Assembly: GCA_015060555.1 (NCBI GenBank)
Contig: SUYG01000025.1
Span: forward strand, 1 to 64,000
From: Physcousia sp015060555
GTDB lineage: Bacteria > Bacteroidota > Bacteroidia > Bacteroidales > Bacteroidaceae
Direction of reading: 5' to 3'
Length of the DNA: 64,000 bases
The position numbers and the translations under genes are program-made. The notes beneath the pieces were generated by a model. The model saw nothing but the letters and a program-made list of their open reading frames with translations, did not search any database and was not told where the DNA came from. Positions 44,519-53,944 of the stretch are shown here, one piece after another; positions within the stretch are counted from its first letter, which is position 1, and every line of letters starts with the position of its first letter.

Positions 44519-44570
44519 AAAATCTCAAAAAGGTGTATATTCGCACCGTGTAAAATCTCAAAAAGGTGTA
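44519..44570. repeat. 19-bp direct repeat
   Basis: AAAATCTCAAAAAGGTGTA occurs at 44519-44537 and at 44552-44570, just before the ATPase fragment. Confidence 0.75.
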
Positions 44571-44577
44571 AAATGTA

Positions 44578-44840
44578 ATGGCAGCCATCAAGTTTCTGGT
44601 GGCCGACAGAAGATATGACTACATTGAGACGGGATCTTTGGTAAGTATCAAGAAAAACACACAAGGCATCGTGCTCCCATCGGAAGAACGTTCTATTCAG
44701 ATGTACCCTATGGACTTTGAAGAGTTTCTTTGGACCACAGGTAATGATATGCTGATGGACTTGATACGTAAGATGTATGCAGAGAGAAAACCGATGGGAC
44801 AGGTTTTCCATCGTCAGGCAATAGATGCTATGGCAATATC
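44578..44840 (+). pseudogene. Fragment of an AAA+ ATPase of the DUF4143 type
   Basis: The frame reads IKFLVADRRYDYIETGSLVS, IKKNTQGIVLPSEERSIQMY and PMDFEEFLWTTGNDMLMDLI, then MYAERKPMGQVFHRQA. This is the middle of the common Bacteroidetes AAA_14/DUF4143 ATPase. The Walker A part before it and the DUF4143 part after it are absent. The match stops near 44820. Confidence 0.75.
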
Positions 44841-45002
44841 ACGCGGAGCCATTCTGTTGACTTCGGGATGGCCTTGATACTTGAAGTAGTCGTGCATCCG
44901 CTGGAGTTTCTTTTTCTCCAAGGCTATGAGGAAGGCAAAATCCCAGTCTTGGTCGTGGGCCAGCAGTCGCTTGTAGGCATGTATAGGGCTTCTCTTCTTC
45001 AT
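44814..45002 (-). pseudogene. Fragment of a small Bacteroidetes protein, unknown function
   Basis: The 62-residue frame (RSPIHAYKRLLAHDQDWDFA, FLIALEKKKLQRMHDYFK) resembles small uncharacterised proteins of this phylum with a W-D-[FY] core. It abuts the ATPase fragment head-on at ~44820-44860. It could be a short intact protein or a remnant. Confidence 0.4.
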
Positions 45003-45029
45003 GATTGGTATGTGTTACTCCTCAATGAT

Positions 45030-45431
45030 TTATTTGCCAAAATACTCAAGGAACTGGGCCGGCGTTATTATACGCGCTGATGCAGGATAATGTTTTTGGT
45101 TGCCTGTCACCAGAAATGAATCCTCCTTGCTCAATGCAACCTCCAGGAACACCCTGTCATCTTCATCAGGCATAGGCTCTTCAAAGTTAATCCTTGATGC
45201 CTCCACGCCATTTTCTATAACATACGATATGAGCGCATCAGCCGTTTCTGATAAAATATGGAACTTTGCACGATGCAGCACATCAGCATATTCAGCGATG
45301 ATGTCTTTATCGTACATCGGTATAAAGTCCCGTTCTAACAGATGCCTTACGACTTTTGCTGTCGCAGCCTCAGGGTTGTGCGTTATCAAGGCTGAAACCA
45401 GTACATTGGTATCTATCACTGCGTAAATCAT
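45030..45431 (-). CDS. PIN-domain toxin
   Basis: The 133-residue protein has the PIN-fold acidic residues in MIYAVIDTNVLVSALITHNP, DIIAEYADVLHR and PMPDEDDRVFLEVALSKEDS, and matches the 'putative toxin-antitoxin system toxin component, PIN family'. PIN toxins are metal-dependent RNases. The ATG overlaps the antitoxin stop by 4 bases. All expected Asp/Glu residues appear present. Confidence 0.88.
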   Translation of the reverse strand: MIYAVIDTNVLVSALITHNPEAATAKVVRHLLERDFIPMYDKDIIAEYADVLHRAKFHILSETADALISYVIENGVEASRINFEEPMPDEDDRVFLEVALSKEDSFLVTGNQKHYPASARIITPAQFLEYFGK

Positions 45432-45739
45432 ACGGTAACCTGTTGCTTCTTACGCCGCTCTTCCCTTGCAGCACGAATCTCTGCATTGATTTCTTCCAGC
45501 GTCATCTCCGGTTCATAGCTGGACTCTGCTGCTTTACGCTGTTTCATAAAAAGGTCGAACGCACTGGGCTGTTCAACTCTGACATCCTCGATGGTAAACG
45601 GTATGCTCCGACTCCTCACCACCGCATTGACGAAGATGTTGAAAGCAGTGTTTATGCTCATTCCAAACTTATTGCAGAGTTCATCGAATTGCGATTTCAT
45701 CTCCGAATCTATACGTACTGTTACTGCCGACTGTGCCAT
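45428..45739 (-). CDS. RelB/DinJ-type ribbon-helix-helix antitoxin
   Basis: The 103-residue protein starts with the ribbon-helix-helix AQSAVTVRIDSEMKSQFDEL followed by CNKFGMSINTAFNIFVNAVV. The C-terminal tail (EPEMTLEEINAEIRAAREER) should bind the toxin. It is transcribed before the PIN gene, the usual antitoxin-first order. An inverted repeat and a TAATTTTG box lie just upstream, so it probably represses its own operon. Confidence 0.85.
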   Translation of the reverse strand: MAQSAVTVRIDSEMKSQFDELCNKFGMSINTAFNIFVNAVVRSRSIPFTIEDVRVEQPSAFDLFMKQRKAAESSYEPEMTLEEINAEIRAAREERRKKQQVTV

Positions 45740-45763
45740 AATCTTAATTTATTATCTTATGAC

Positions 45764-45795
45764 GGCATTATGCCACCATTCCGATGGCAAAATTA
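45764..45795 (-). promoter_or_regulatory. Promoter and putative operator of the toxin-antitoxin pair
   Basis: A TAATTTTG box on the minus strand (45788-45795) is followed by the perfect inverted repeat GGCATAATGCC (45764-45774) before the ATG at 45739. This is an expected site for antitoxin binding. Confidence 0.55.
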
Positions 45796-45838
45796 CATTT
45801 ATTCTCTGATACCGCCAAACAAATTGGCTATTATTTGC

Positions 45839-45866
45839 CACGAAATATTAGTTTCGTGTCTTTTTT
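45839..45866 (+). terminator. Orphan terminator-like hairpin
   Basis: A stem CACGAAA / TTTCGTG followed by TTTTTT. No plus-strand gene precedes it, so it may be left over from a lost gene. Confidence 0.4.
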
Positions 45867-45910
45867 CTCTATATTTGCCTTGTTCTTATGGTTCTCTCGG
45901 TTTTTATGTG

Positions 45911-46350
45911 TAATTTTGCCTCAGATAAGCAGAGAACGATATGAGATTTTTCAAGACTGGTTCTTTTGAAGGTATCCCACGGCATCGTATGCAGGGAACC
46001 AAAGTGACGTTGGCTGGGCGGACTGCCTTTCTGCCAAACAGGAGCACACCTTTGGTGATTCAGGATTCAGAAACTGACGTTGCGGCAGATTGCTTCAATA
46101 CCCAGAGACAAGTATGCTGTAGCAGTCATAGAACCCGAAGGAGCATCGGTAGATATGCTCTCCTCCAGGGTGGGTGCCATGTCAGCAGCTACAAGCAGGA
46201 GGTTGCGTTACCAAAGAAGTATTATAAGACGCAATGCCCTGAAACGTTACGGGAGGCATTCTGTCAGTGGCGACCGAAGCTGAAAAAGAGCGCGGCCGTG
46301 TGGCATACGAATTGTTCAAACAAGCAGCAGATTTCGACTGGTAAAAAAGA
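45911..46350 (+). pseudogene. Frameshifted gene of unknown identity
   Basis: A TAATTTTG promoter box (45911-45918) precedes ATG 45941. The first frame reads MRFFKTGSFEGIPRHRMQGT, then KVTLAGRTAFLP. A second frame continues LTLRQIASIPRDKYAVAVIE, PEGASVDMLSSRVGAMSAAT. A third ends SVATEAEKERGRVAYELFKQ, AADFDW and a stop. Taken together these look like one ~130-residue protein broken by two frameshifts. I do not recognise the family. The rest of 45740-46500 holds no intact gene. Confidence 0.4.
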
Positions 46351-46452
46351 GACCCTTCAAGTTTTGTCGGTTGGAGGCTGATACAGTATTTGTCCCTCGC
46401 CCTCAACCTTCAAATACTCCCTACGAATCCTCCCCAGCAAAAGCATAAACAC

Positions 46453-46491
46453 CACTGCCGCCAATGCCCATCAGAAGGACATTGGCGGCAG
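46453..46491 (-). terminator. Terminator hairpin after the giant BspA gene
   Basis: A 12-bp perfect stem (CTGCCGCCAATG / CATTGGCGGCAG) with a 13-base loop, followed by a T-rich but interrupted stretch on the minus strand. Confidence 0.65.
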
Positions 46492-46514
46492 ATTGTTAAT
46501 TCGAAAGAGGATTA

Positions 46515-49500
46515 TTACTTCACCAGCACTTTACGGGTTGTGCCATCGCTCATACGAACAATAATTATGCCGCGCTGCATTTTTAACAACTTACGACCAG
46601 CTTCATCATAGATGGCCTCGATACTGTTTGTTGATTCGGGGGCGTTAATGCCATCAACAATAATCGCCCTGTACTCAATATCGTGAGCCGGCATATTAGT
46701 GTAAGTCTGACCATCCCAACCCGCGAATGAATAACGGCTAGCATCTTCTGGCATATAGTCGCGTAGCGTGATCTCTGAACCATAATCGACTTTATCCTCT
46801 GCAATCAACTTTTCGCCGACATAATAACGGATAACATACTGGTTTACTGTAAAGGAACCCGTCACTGTCACATCCTCAGCAGGCATATACCATGGAATAT
46901 CACTCCAACCAGAGAATGTGTAGCCTTCTTTGAAGGGAGCTGGTTCAGGTGTCACGACCTCAGTTGCTTGTATTTCAAAGCTCTTGAACTCTTCGCCATC
47001 CAGCACATATACAAGTTTATACTTCGTGTCGGTCACCTCAATCTTAGCAAAACGTTTCCAACCATCTGTCTGTCCGTAGAAAGCATCACGGCCACGTGGC
47101 ACATAGAGCGTTGCAACCATATAGATTGTGTTCTCAGGATAGTCTTTGTTGCTATAGGTAAAAGCCGAGTCATCCAATTTGAACGGAATGTCTATAAGCG
47201 ATGTAACGGCACGAAGATTAATACAATCGCGGAATGCATTCGCACCAATAGTTTTCACCGTATTAGGAATCACAACAGACGTTAGCGATTCACAAGCGTC
47301 GAATGCATAAGCTCCGATTCCAGTGGTGCCATTGGGAACCACCAATGATTTCATCTCTTCTCCATCAATGAAAAGGCTTTTTGCGAAGTGCAACGGATTA
47401 GCGGTCTCATCACCAAAGGAAATACCACACCAAGATGTAATATCAGAAATATTCACCTTATTCAGGTTGTCGCAAGCATAAAATGCTGCATTTCCGATGC
47501 TGGTCACTCCTCTAGATATATTAACAGTAGTGAGACCTCGGCAACCATAAAAAGCAGAACCATCAATTCGACTAACTTTGTCTCCGAAGGTAAGCTCTTG
47601 AATAGAAGTATTACCACTAAACCAAGAGCCTACTGTTGGACAATTGATTGAAATAGACGAGAGTCCTGTACAACCAGCGAATGCGGTATTATCAATGTGG
47701 GTGATAGATCCGGAGATGGAAACCGAGGCCAGTCCACTACAACCATTGAACGTGTATTTATTGATACTTGTGACATCATCTGGAATAATTAAATGTGTGA
47801 TTTCTTCATCGTTAATACATAGATGCTTTGCATAATACAAAGGATTTGACTTCTCATCCTCAAAGCTGATTCGGCACCATGCTGAAATATCAGAGATGTT
47901 CAACTTCTTCAGGTTGTCACATCCAGAAAAAGCTGTATTTCCGATATTGGAAACTCCTCTGGAAATTGTTACAGAAGTGAGGCCACTGCAGCCCTGGAAG
48001 GCAGAATCATCAATCCGACTTACCTTATCTCCGAAGGTGAGCTCTTGAATAGAAGTATTGCCTCTGAACCATGAGCCAACTGATGGACAATTAATAGAAA
48101 CTGAGGACAGCCCTGTGCAGCGTTCAAACGCCGAATTATCGATATCGGTGACAGCTTCAGGAATGGAAAGCGAGATCAGATTGCTACAACCACCAAATGC
48201 ACTTATCCCAATTTGCGTTACTGTGCCCGGGATTGAAATGTCTGTAATTGACGTGCAGGCAAAGAATGCGAAGGAACCAATTCTAGTTACCCGATAGCCC
48301 TTTGCAGACTCTGGAATGGTTAACGCTCCTGCTGTAGAGTTCTGAACAGCAATCTGTGTGATACTATTTGTTCCCACCATACAGGTTTTTTCTTTGGGGC
48401 TAATAATCATAAACGTCATTTCAACCCCCTCCGCTGTAAAGTCCGTAAAGATATCTCCTGCTTTTGGCTCTACAATATTCTCGAAAACATTCCAACCTTC
48501 TATAGCACGATACTTCTCTGTTGTACCATACGGGACATGCAAAATTGTTGTTGAGTTACTATACTTCCCTATATAATTTCCAACCGAGTCAATATAACTA
48601 ATGTATGTAGCAGGGAAGGCATATTCAACGGCAAACGGTTCTTCTATATCAGAATAAATATGGTCTGGATTAGAATCATAGAAAGCATATTCGCCAATGC
48701 TTTCTATACTCTTTGGGAGATGAATGGAGGTTAATTTATGGCAATTCTGAAATGCACCCCTCCCAATGCTTATCAAACCAAACGGGAACACGAGATTCGT
48801 CAAACCAGAGCACCCATTGAAAGCATGGGAATCAATATTAACAACGGAATTGGGAATATCAACATCTTTCAAACTCGTACAACCCTCAAAAGCATCACGC
48901 CCTATGGATACGACGGAATTAGGTATGACAATACTATGAAGTTCTTTACACTCTTTGAATGCTCGCGTGCCTATAGAAGTTACGGTTATAGGGATGACCG
49001 TTTTCTTGCAACCTGTCAGCAAAGTATTTGATGCTGTGATGATGATGGCATTGCAGTTGTCGCGTGAATCAAAAACCTTATTGCCCTCATCGACCTTAAT
49101 AGAAGATAGATTAATACAATTTGAGAAGGGATTGGTCATCTCACCTATTCCATTCCCATCAGTCTTCCTTTTTATACGAGAAACATTTTTTTCTACTATT
49201 CTTCCGTTTGCGTCTTCATCATCATCTTCTTCGCTCTCAACACCGATACTGGTCACACTTTCTGGTATGACTATGCTTTTCAATGCCATGCACCCAGAAA
49301 ATGCCTTTTCACCTATAGTCAATACTGAATTGGGTATCACTACGTCTGTCAGCATTTCGCAATCAGAAAAGGCATGACTTCCTATACTAATTATAGAGTT
49401 AGGAATGTCTATTGAAGTGAGTCCTACGCATTCATCAAATGCATATCCTCCAATTGCTGTTACAGTATTGGGTATCGCTGTCGTCTTGAGACCAACTATC

Positions 49501-52500
49501 AATTTATTTGTTGCCGTCTCTATTATAGCATTACAATTGTTGCGCGAATCATATTTCGGATTGTCACCACTAATAATGATTTCGGTCAAGTTCTGACAAC
49601 GATAGAACGGCACATCATTGGAAATATCAATTACAGATGCTGGAAAAAACAAGCTCGTCAATTTGTTACAACCATAAAATGCTTCGCCATCTATGCGTGT
49701 TACAGTGTTAGGAATTGTCACGCCTGTCAATTCACTTACTTCAGAAAAAGCCCCACTGCCGATTCTCGTTACGGTGAAACCATTCGCCACTTCGGGAATT
49801 GTTACTTTCCCTTGAATTGGTTTTGTTGTTTCATCAATAGGACTAACATAGCTACTACCATTTCTGTAAACCTCACAGGTCTTATCCGTTACACTGAGAA
49901 CTCTGAATCTTAGTTCATTGTCCTCAACTGTTTTAGCTACAAATACTAATCCATCATAAACATTTTCCTCAATATTTAACTGGTTCCACCCACTATATTC
50001 TTGATATAGTTCTTTTGTTCCGAATGGCACATTTAGTTGGATCGGCAATGGCTGTCCATTCTTATCCTGGAACACAGAAATATCGATTGCAAATGGTTCT
50101 GTAATTGCAGATTTGACTGATTGCAATCCACTGCAATCATAAAAAGCCTCCTTTTCAATGTGAGTTATCTGCGAAGGAATTTCAATGGCTGTCATTTGTG
50201 TACATCCTGCGAATGCGCCTTCACCTATTCCCGTTGCATTATCTGGAATAAGGAAATTATTACAACCTGCAATCACAGTGTTGGTTGCTTTTTCCATGAT
50301 TACATTATTAGGATTAGATGTATAGACCTCATTATCATTATCGATAACATAAACATCTAAATCCGGACAATACTCAAAAGCACGCGCCCCGATGGAAGTA
50401 ACAGATTCTGGAATGTCAATAATGGTAAGTTTATCACATCCAGAAAAGGCCTTCTTATCGATTCCTATAACATCAAATCCACTAGCCGTCATGGGTATTT
50501 TAACACTCCCGTGAATGGAATTATAATCATACCCTGTGACATGACAAGTTTCCTCTTCAGCACTGATTACCCTATATATCAGCACCGCTTGATTATTTAA
50601 CAGGGGATTCCTGTAGCGGAATATGTCATTATCTTCCAACGGCCCATCTTTCTCTGTTATACAAAGTTGGTTCCACCCTTGCTTATTAGAATATTTTGAA
50701 GCAGAAGCAGATGGAACGTGCAAAGTCGCTGTAAGAGGATACCATTGATAATCCTGATAGTAGTTGAAAACATTCTCTTCAACGTCAAAAGGTTCCTTTA
50801 TCCTAGAATGAATACTTGCTAAGTTCGTACATCCAGCGAAAGCTTTTTCACCAATGCTTGTCACACTTTCGCCAATGGTGACAGAAGACAAACTATTGCA
50901 ATCTTCAAAAGCAGACTTTCCTATGCTAGCAACGGAATTGGGAATGGTAATACCTGTCAGACCGATGCAACCGAAAAATTCATAATTACCGATATCTGTT
51001 AAGCCTTCTTCTAAGACTAATGAATTAAGGTTTTCACAATAAGCAAAAACTTTATCGCCAATATTTTCCACGCTACCAGGAATGGATAGTGATTTTATCC
51101 TCCCGCATGAACTGAATGCTTCATTACCTATTGTTTTAACGCTCTTTGGAATAGAAACTGATATAAGCCCATCACAGTCATAGAAGGCCTTATAATCAAT
51201 GGATATTACGCTTTCTGGTATTGTTACTGATATAAGTCCATCACAGTCATAGAAGGCGAAGTTCGCAATGGAAGTCACACCATTCGGGATTACAAGATCT
51301 GTTATCTCTGTATCTTCATCACTATAGAGGTGATTAGCATAAGAAAGAGGATTGGAACGAACAAAAGTTCCTCCGGCGAACTCGATATTGCACCATGAAG
51401 CAATATCGGGAATTATGACCTTTTTCAGCCCACTACAGCCCTCAAACGCAAAAGAAGCAATATTTTTGACCCCATTGCCAATGGTTACCGAGGTCATATT
51501 GCTACAGTCATTAAAAATATTATAGCCAAGGCTTGTAACATCATTACCAATAATATAGTGTTGTACTTGATCACCAAAAATTGCTGACATGCTTTTATTA
51601 CTTGCGCGGCTAGCAGAGGCTATAGCATCACTATTTAAGGTAACTGTGGCTAATTTACTACAGCCATCAAAAGCCTCAGTTCCAATGCTTGTCGCATTCT
51701 TCCCTATTGCTATAGATGATAAAGACCAACAGTTATAGAATGCTTGGTAAGTAATCTGCGTTATGTTCTCGGACAAAGAAACTGAAGACAAATTAGAACA
51801 ATCTTTAAAAATCGTATAACCAATAGTTGTAACGCTGTTAGGGATGACAACAGATATAAGGCTACTGCATCCTTCAAACGCAGAGTTTCCAATACTTGTT
51901 ACGCTCTCTGGTATGGTTATAGTTTCTAAATTATTACAATTACGGAAGATGCTGTTTCCCAAGCTGAGTACACTATTGCCTAATACAAATTCTTTTACCT
52001 GCCTACCAAAAATGTAAGATATACCTGAATTTGAGACATATTCGGCGGAAGCAAGTTTATTACTATCAATGGTTACGGATGTCAACATGGGACAGTCTGA
52101 GAATGCATTACCGCCGATAGATGTTACTTGCTCCGGAATTATTATATTTGTTAGATTGCTACATCCAGAGAACGCATATTGACCGATATTAGTAGTATTC
52201 TTTGGTATTGTAATGCCAACAAGCTTACTTAAACCAGCAAAGGCATAGGCTCCAATCTCAGTTATATCTTCTCCTAAAATCACTTCTTTAACCTGCGTTC
52301 CAAAGAAGGTTGCTATATTTTGGGTAGATGTGTATTGTTGGGATACTATTGTGTTGCTATTGATAGTAATGGTAGTTAGATTGCTACAACCTTCGAAAGC
52401 GTTGCTTCCAATAAATGTTACTTGCTCTGGTATCGTAATGGATGAGATAGCGCTACAACCATAAAAGACACTATTGTCTATGCTTGTCAAGTTGTTAGGA

Positions 52501-53363
52501 AGGCTGATAGTTGTCAAACCGCTGCATCCATAGAAAGTAGCACTCTCAATTGATGTAATACGTTCTGGTATATTAATCTGACTGAGGCTCTTACAGTTCT
52601 CAAATGCTCCGCCGTGAATATACATTAATTCCTTAGGTAGGACAATGCCAGTGATATATTGACAATCGCTAAAGGCAACCCGTTCAATACCAACAACTTT
52701 ATATCCATTAGCTTCCTCTGGTATCGTCACTGTACCAACAGTGCTTTTGTCTATAGTAATATAATAATAACCTTCTTGGTCTGGCACTGCACCTCCTACT
52801 TGACAGGTCTTCTGTTCGGGATTCACGACAGAAAAAGTCATATTAATATCTTCTATCGTTTTAGCAGTAAATAGATCACCTGCTTTTAATTCCGTTGGAG
52901 TTTCGTCTTCTTGTATTTTCGTTTTACCATTTAGAGAATAAATATAACTCCCCCTACTGGCCGTCTCCAGAGTTCCACGATAGTTGGTCAGTTTTCCATA
53001 AATAACAACGTCATCTCCAACGGCAATCTGCTGACAGCCTTCTACCCATGAAGTGTTTTCGAGGAAATAAGTTGCATAAATGTAGAATTCCTCGCTTGTC
53101 GAACCATCATCGGATATCCAGAAGATTGCTGTACCAAATTGTTCACTGAATAACGATTGAGTTCTGGAGATTTTACCTTGAATATAATAACTTTCTGAAC
53201 TGGTTTCTCCAACAGCTAATTCTTGTGCTTTATTAAGTGCTGCGGATGTGTTAAAAGGGTTCGAAAGAGATCCATCTCCCTGCGGTACAGCAGCATAAAT
53301 ACTTATGCCCATGCATGAAGTGAATAGGCAAATAAGCAATGACTTCAGATAAAAGTGTTTCAT
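46515..53363 (-). CDS. Giant BspA-type leucine-rich-repeat surface protein
   Basis: The 2282-residue protein has a signal peptide (MKHFYLKSLLICLFTSCMGI). An N-terminal OB-fold-like domain (SYYIQGKISRTQSLFSEQFG ... AVGDDVVIYGKL) follows. Then come dozens of ~23-residue BspA/Treponema-type LRR_5 repeats (pattern I-x-x-x-A-F-x-G-C-x-x-L-x-x-I-x-I-P). Near the end are two InlB-type beta-grasp repeats (FKEGYTFSGW, EDASRYSFAGWDGQTY). The last ~35 residues (IYDEAGRKLLKMQRGIIIVR, MSDGTTRKVLVK) look like a type IX secretion sorting domain. Such proteins act in adhesion and host binding. Blocks of several repeats are duplicated, for example SIQELTFGDKVSRID twice. The coding sequence is clearly AT-richer than the flanks. 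It stands alone behind a ~345-base leader. Confidence 0.92.
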   Translation of the reverse strand: MKHFYLKSLLICLFTSCMGISIYAAVPQGDGSLSNPFNTSAALNKAQELAVGETSSESYYIQGKISRTQSLFSEQFGTAIFWISDDGSTSEEFYIYATYFLENTSWVEGCQQIAVGDDVVIYGKLTNYRGTLETASRGSYIYSLNGKTKIQEDETPTELKAGDLFTAKTIEDINMTFSVVNPEQKTCQVGGAVPDQEGYYYITIDKSTVGTVTIPEEANGYKVVGIERVAFSDCQYITGIVLPKELMYIHGGAFENCKSLSQINIPERITSIESATFYGCSGLTTISLPNNLTSIDNSVFYGCSAISSITIPEQVTFIGSNAFEGCSNLTTITINSNTIVSQQYTSTQNIATFFGTQVKEVILGEDITEIGAYAFAGLSKLVGITIPKNTTNIGQYAFSGCSNLTNIIIPEQVTSIGGNAFSDCPMLTSVTIDSNKLASAEYVSNSGISYIFGRQVKEFVLGNSVLSLGNSIFRNCNNLETITIPESVTSIGNSAFEGCSSLISVVIPNSVTTIGYTIFKDCSNLSSVSLSENITQITYQAFYNCWSLSSIAIGKNATSIGTEAFDGCSKLATVTLNSDAIASASRASNKSMSAIFGDQVQHYIIGNDVTSLGYNIFNDCSNMTSVTIGNGVKNIASFAFEGCSGLKKVIIPDIASWCNIEFAGGTFVRSNPLSYANHLYSDEDTEITDLVIPNGVTSIANFAFYDCDGLISVTIPESVISIDYKAFYDCDGLISVSIPKSVKTIGNEAFSSCGRIKSLSIPGSVENIGDKVFAYCENLNSLVLEEGLTDIGNYEFFGCIGLTGITIPNSVASIGKSAFEDCNSLSSVTIGESVTSIGEKAFAGCTNLASIHSRIKEPFDVEENVFNYYQDYQWYPLTATLHVPSASASKYSNKQGWNQLCITEKDGPLEDNDIFRYRNPLLNNQAVLIYRVISAEEETCHVTGYDYNSIHGSVKIPMTASGFDVIGIDKKAFSGCDKLTIIDIPESVTSIGARAFEYCPDLDVYVIDNDNEVYTSNPNNVIMEKATNTVIAGCNNFLIPDNATGIGEGAFAGCTQMTAIEIPSQITHIEKEAFYDCSGLQSVKSAITEPFAIDISVFQDKNGQPLPIQLNVPFGTKELYQEYSGWNQLNIEENVYDGLVFVAKTVEDNELRFRVLSVTDKTCEVYRNGSSYVSPIDETTKPIQGKVTIPEVANGFTVTRIGSGAFSEVSELTGVTIPNTVTRIDGEAFYGCNKLTSLFFPASVIDISNDVPFYRCQNLTEIIISGDNPKYDSRNNCNAIIETATNKLIVGLKTTAIPNTVTAIGGYAFDECVGLTSIDIPNSIISIGSHAFSDCEMLTDVVIPNSVLTIGEKAFSGCMALKSIVIPESVTSIGVESEEDDDEDANGRIVEKNVSRIKRKTDGNGIGEMTNPFSNCINLSSIKVDEGNKVFDSRDNCNAIIITASNTLLTGCKKTVIPITVTSIGTRAFKECKELHSIVIPNSVVSIGRDAFEGCTSLKDVDIPNSVVNIDSHAFNGCSGLTNLVFPFGLISIGRGAFQNCHKLTSIHLPKSIESIGEYAFYDSNPDHIYSDIEEPFAVEYAFPATYISYIDSVGNYIGKYSNSTTILHVPYGTTEKYRAIEGWNVFENIVEPKAGDIFTDFTAEGVEMTFMIISPKEKTCMVGTNSITQIAVQNSTAGALTIPESAKGYRVTRIGSFAFFACTSITDISIPGTVTQIGISAFGGCSNLISLSIPEAVTDIDNSAFERCTGLSSVSINCPSVGSWFRGNTSIQELTFGDKVSRIDDSAFQGCSGLTSVTISRGVSNIGNTAFSGCDNLKKLNISDISAWCRISFEDEKSNPLYYAKHLCINDEEITHLIIPDDVTSINKYTFNGCSGLASVSISGSITHIDNTAFAGCTGLSSISINCPTVGSWFSGNTSIQELTFGDKVSRIDGSAFYGCRGLTTVNISRGVTSIGNAAFYACDNLNKVNISDITSWCGISFGDETANPLHFAKSLFIDGEEMKSLVVPNGTTGIGAYAFDACESLTSVVIPNTVKTIGANAFRDCINLRAVTSLIDIPFKLDDSAFTYSNKDYPENTIYMVATLYVPRGRDAFYGQTDGWKRFAKIEVTDTKYKLVYVLDGEEFKSFEIQATEVVTPEPAPFKEGYTFSGWSDIPWYMPAEDVTVTGSFTVNQYVIRYYVGEKLIAEDKVDYGSEITLRDYMPEDASRYSFAGWDGQTYTNMPAHDIEYRAIIVDGINAPESTNSIEAIYDEAGRKLLKMQRGIIIVRMSDGTTRKVLVK

Positions 53364-53369
53364 TTTAAT

Positions 53370-53708
53370 AATAAAAAAGGACGGAACTGCTCTGTTGCTT
53401 TTCCGTCATCTGGGCACCGCCAAGTAGCCTTATAGTAGAAAAGCGAAAAACAATTCACGTCCTTTGACGTGAACTCCTAATCGCTTGTTCTCACTATGAA
53501 TTTTGGCGGTTTCAGATGACGAGAACAAGGACTCAAAGTCCAAGTATATAATAAAAAGGATTGAGCAGCAACGCCGAGTTAATAATTGTATTGAATTAAT
53601 CTCGGATGGGGAGGGCATAATTATCGCAGACCCGAACCCGCTGCATTAATGAATTATTCTAGCTGAATCATAATGGATAATTTTTTTTGATTTAACAATG
53701 ATATCATT
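53370..53708 (-). promoter_or_regulatory. Long structured 5' leader of the BspA gene, candidate cis-regulatory RNA
   Basis: Between the promoter and the ATG lie nested helices: 405-412 with 513-520 (GTCATCTG/CAGATGAC), 416-423 with 503-510 (ACCGCCAA/TTGGCGGT), 441-446 with 481-486, and the tetraloop hairpin 454-473 (TTCACGTC/GACGTGAA); all numbers plus 53000. A small GGACT/AGTCC hairpin lies at ~53529-53541. A terminator-like hairpin (53380-53386 with 53401-53407, GACGGAA/TTCCGTC) with a T run ends ~10 bases before the start codon. Its distal arm shares bases 53405-53407 with the outer helix. No known riboswitch class was recognised. Confidence 0.55.
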
Positions 53709-53714
53709 CTGCCG

Positions 53715-53748
53715 CAAAAGTAGCTATGTTTTCGGAATCAGCCAAAAG
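53715..53748 (-). promoter_or_regulatory. Bacteroidetes promoter of the BspA gene
   Basis: The minus strand has TACTTTTG (53715-53722) as the -7 element and CTTTTGG (53742-53748) as the -33 element, with 19 bases between. Confidence 0.75.
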
Positions 53749-53758
53749 AATCAATGAA

Positions 53759-53805
53759 TTTTTGTGGTTGGCCACAAAAATACCTCTCCGATTGTGGTGG
53801 AGAGG
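53759..53805. repeat. Two adjacent hairpins upstream of the BspA promoter
   Basis: TTTTTGTGG/CCACAAAAA (53759-53767 with 53772-53780) and CCTCTCC/GGAGAGG (53783-53789 with 53799-53805). Confidence 0.6.
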
Positions 53806-53944
53806 CAAATATCAGAAGAACATGAAAAAAATTTTTTTCTAAATAGTTAGCACATATCACGGAATCCATGTCCACATTCTGGTGGCGTTTCTCCTTGAAG
53901 CAGCAAGATAGTGATGTGTGCTGACTAAATTGAAAAAAAGTTTT

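Noticed and set aside
44491..44811. 106-residue minus-strand frame at the ATPase fragment
   Set aside because: The plus-strand reading is a clear AAA+/DUF4143 match, so the opposite frame is a shadow.
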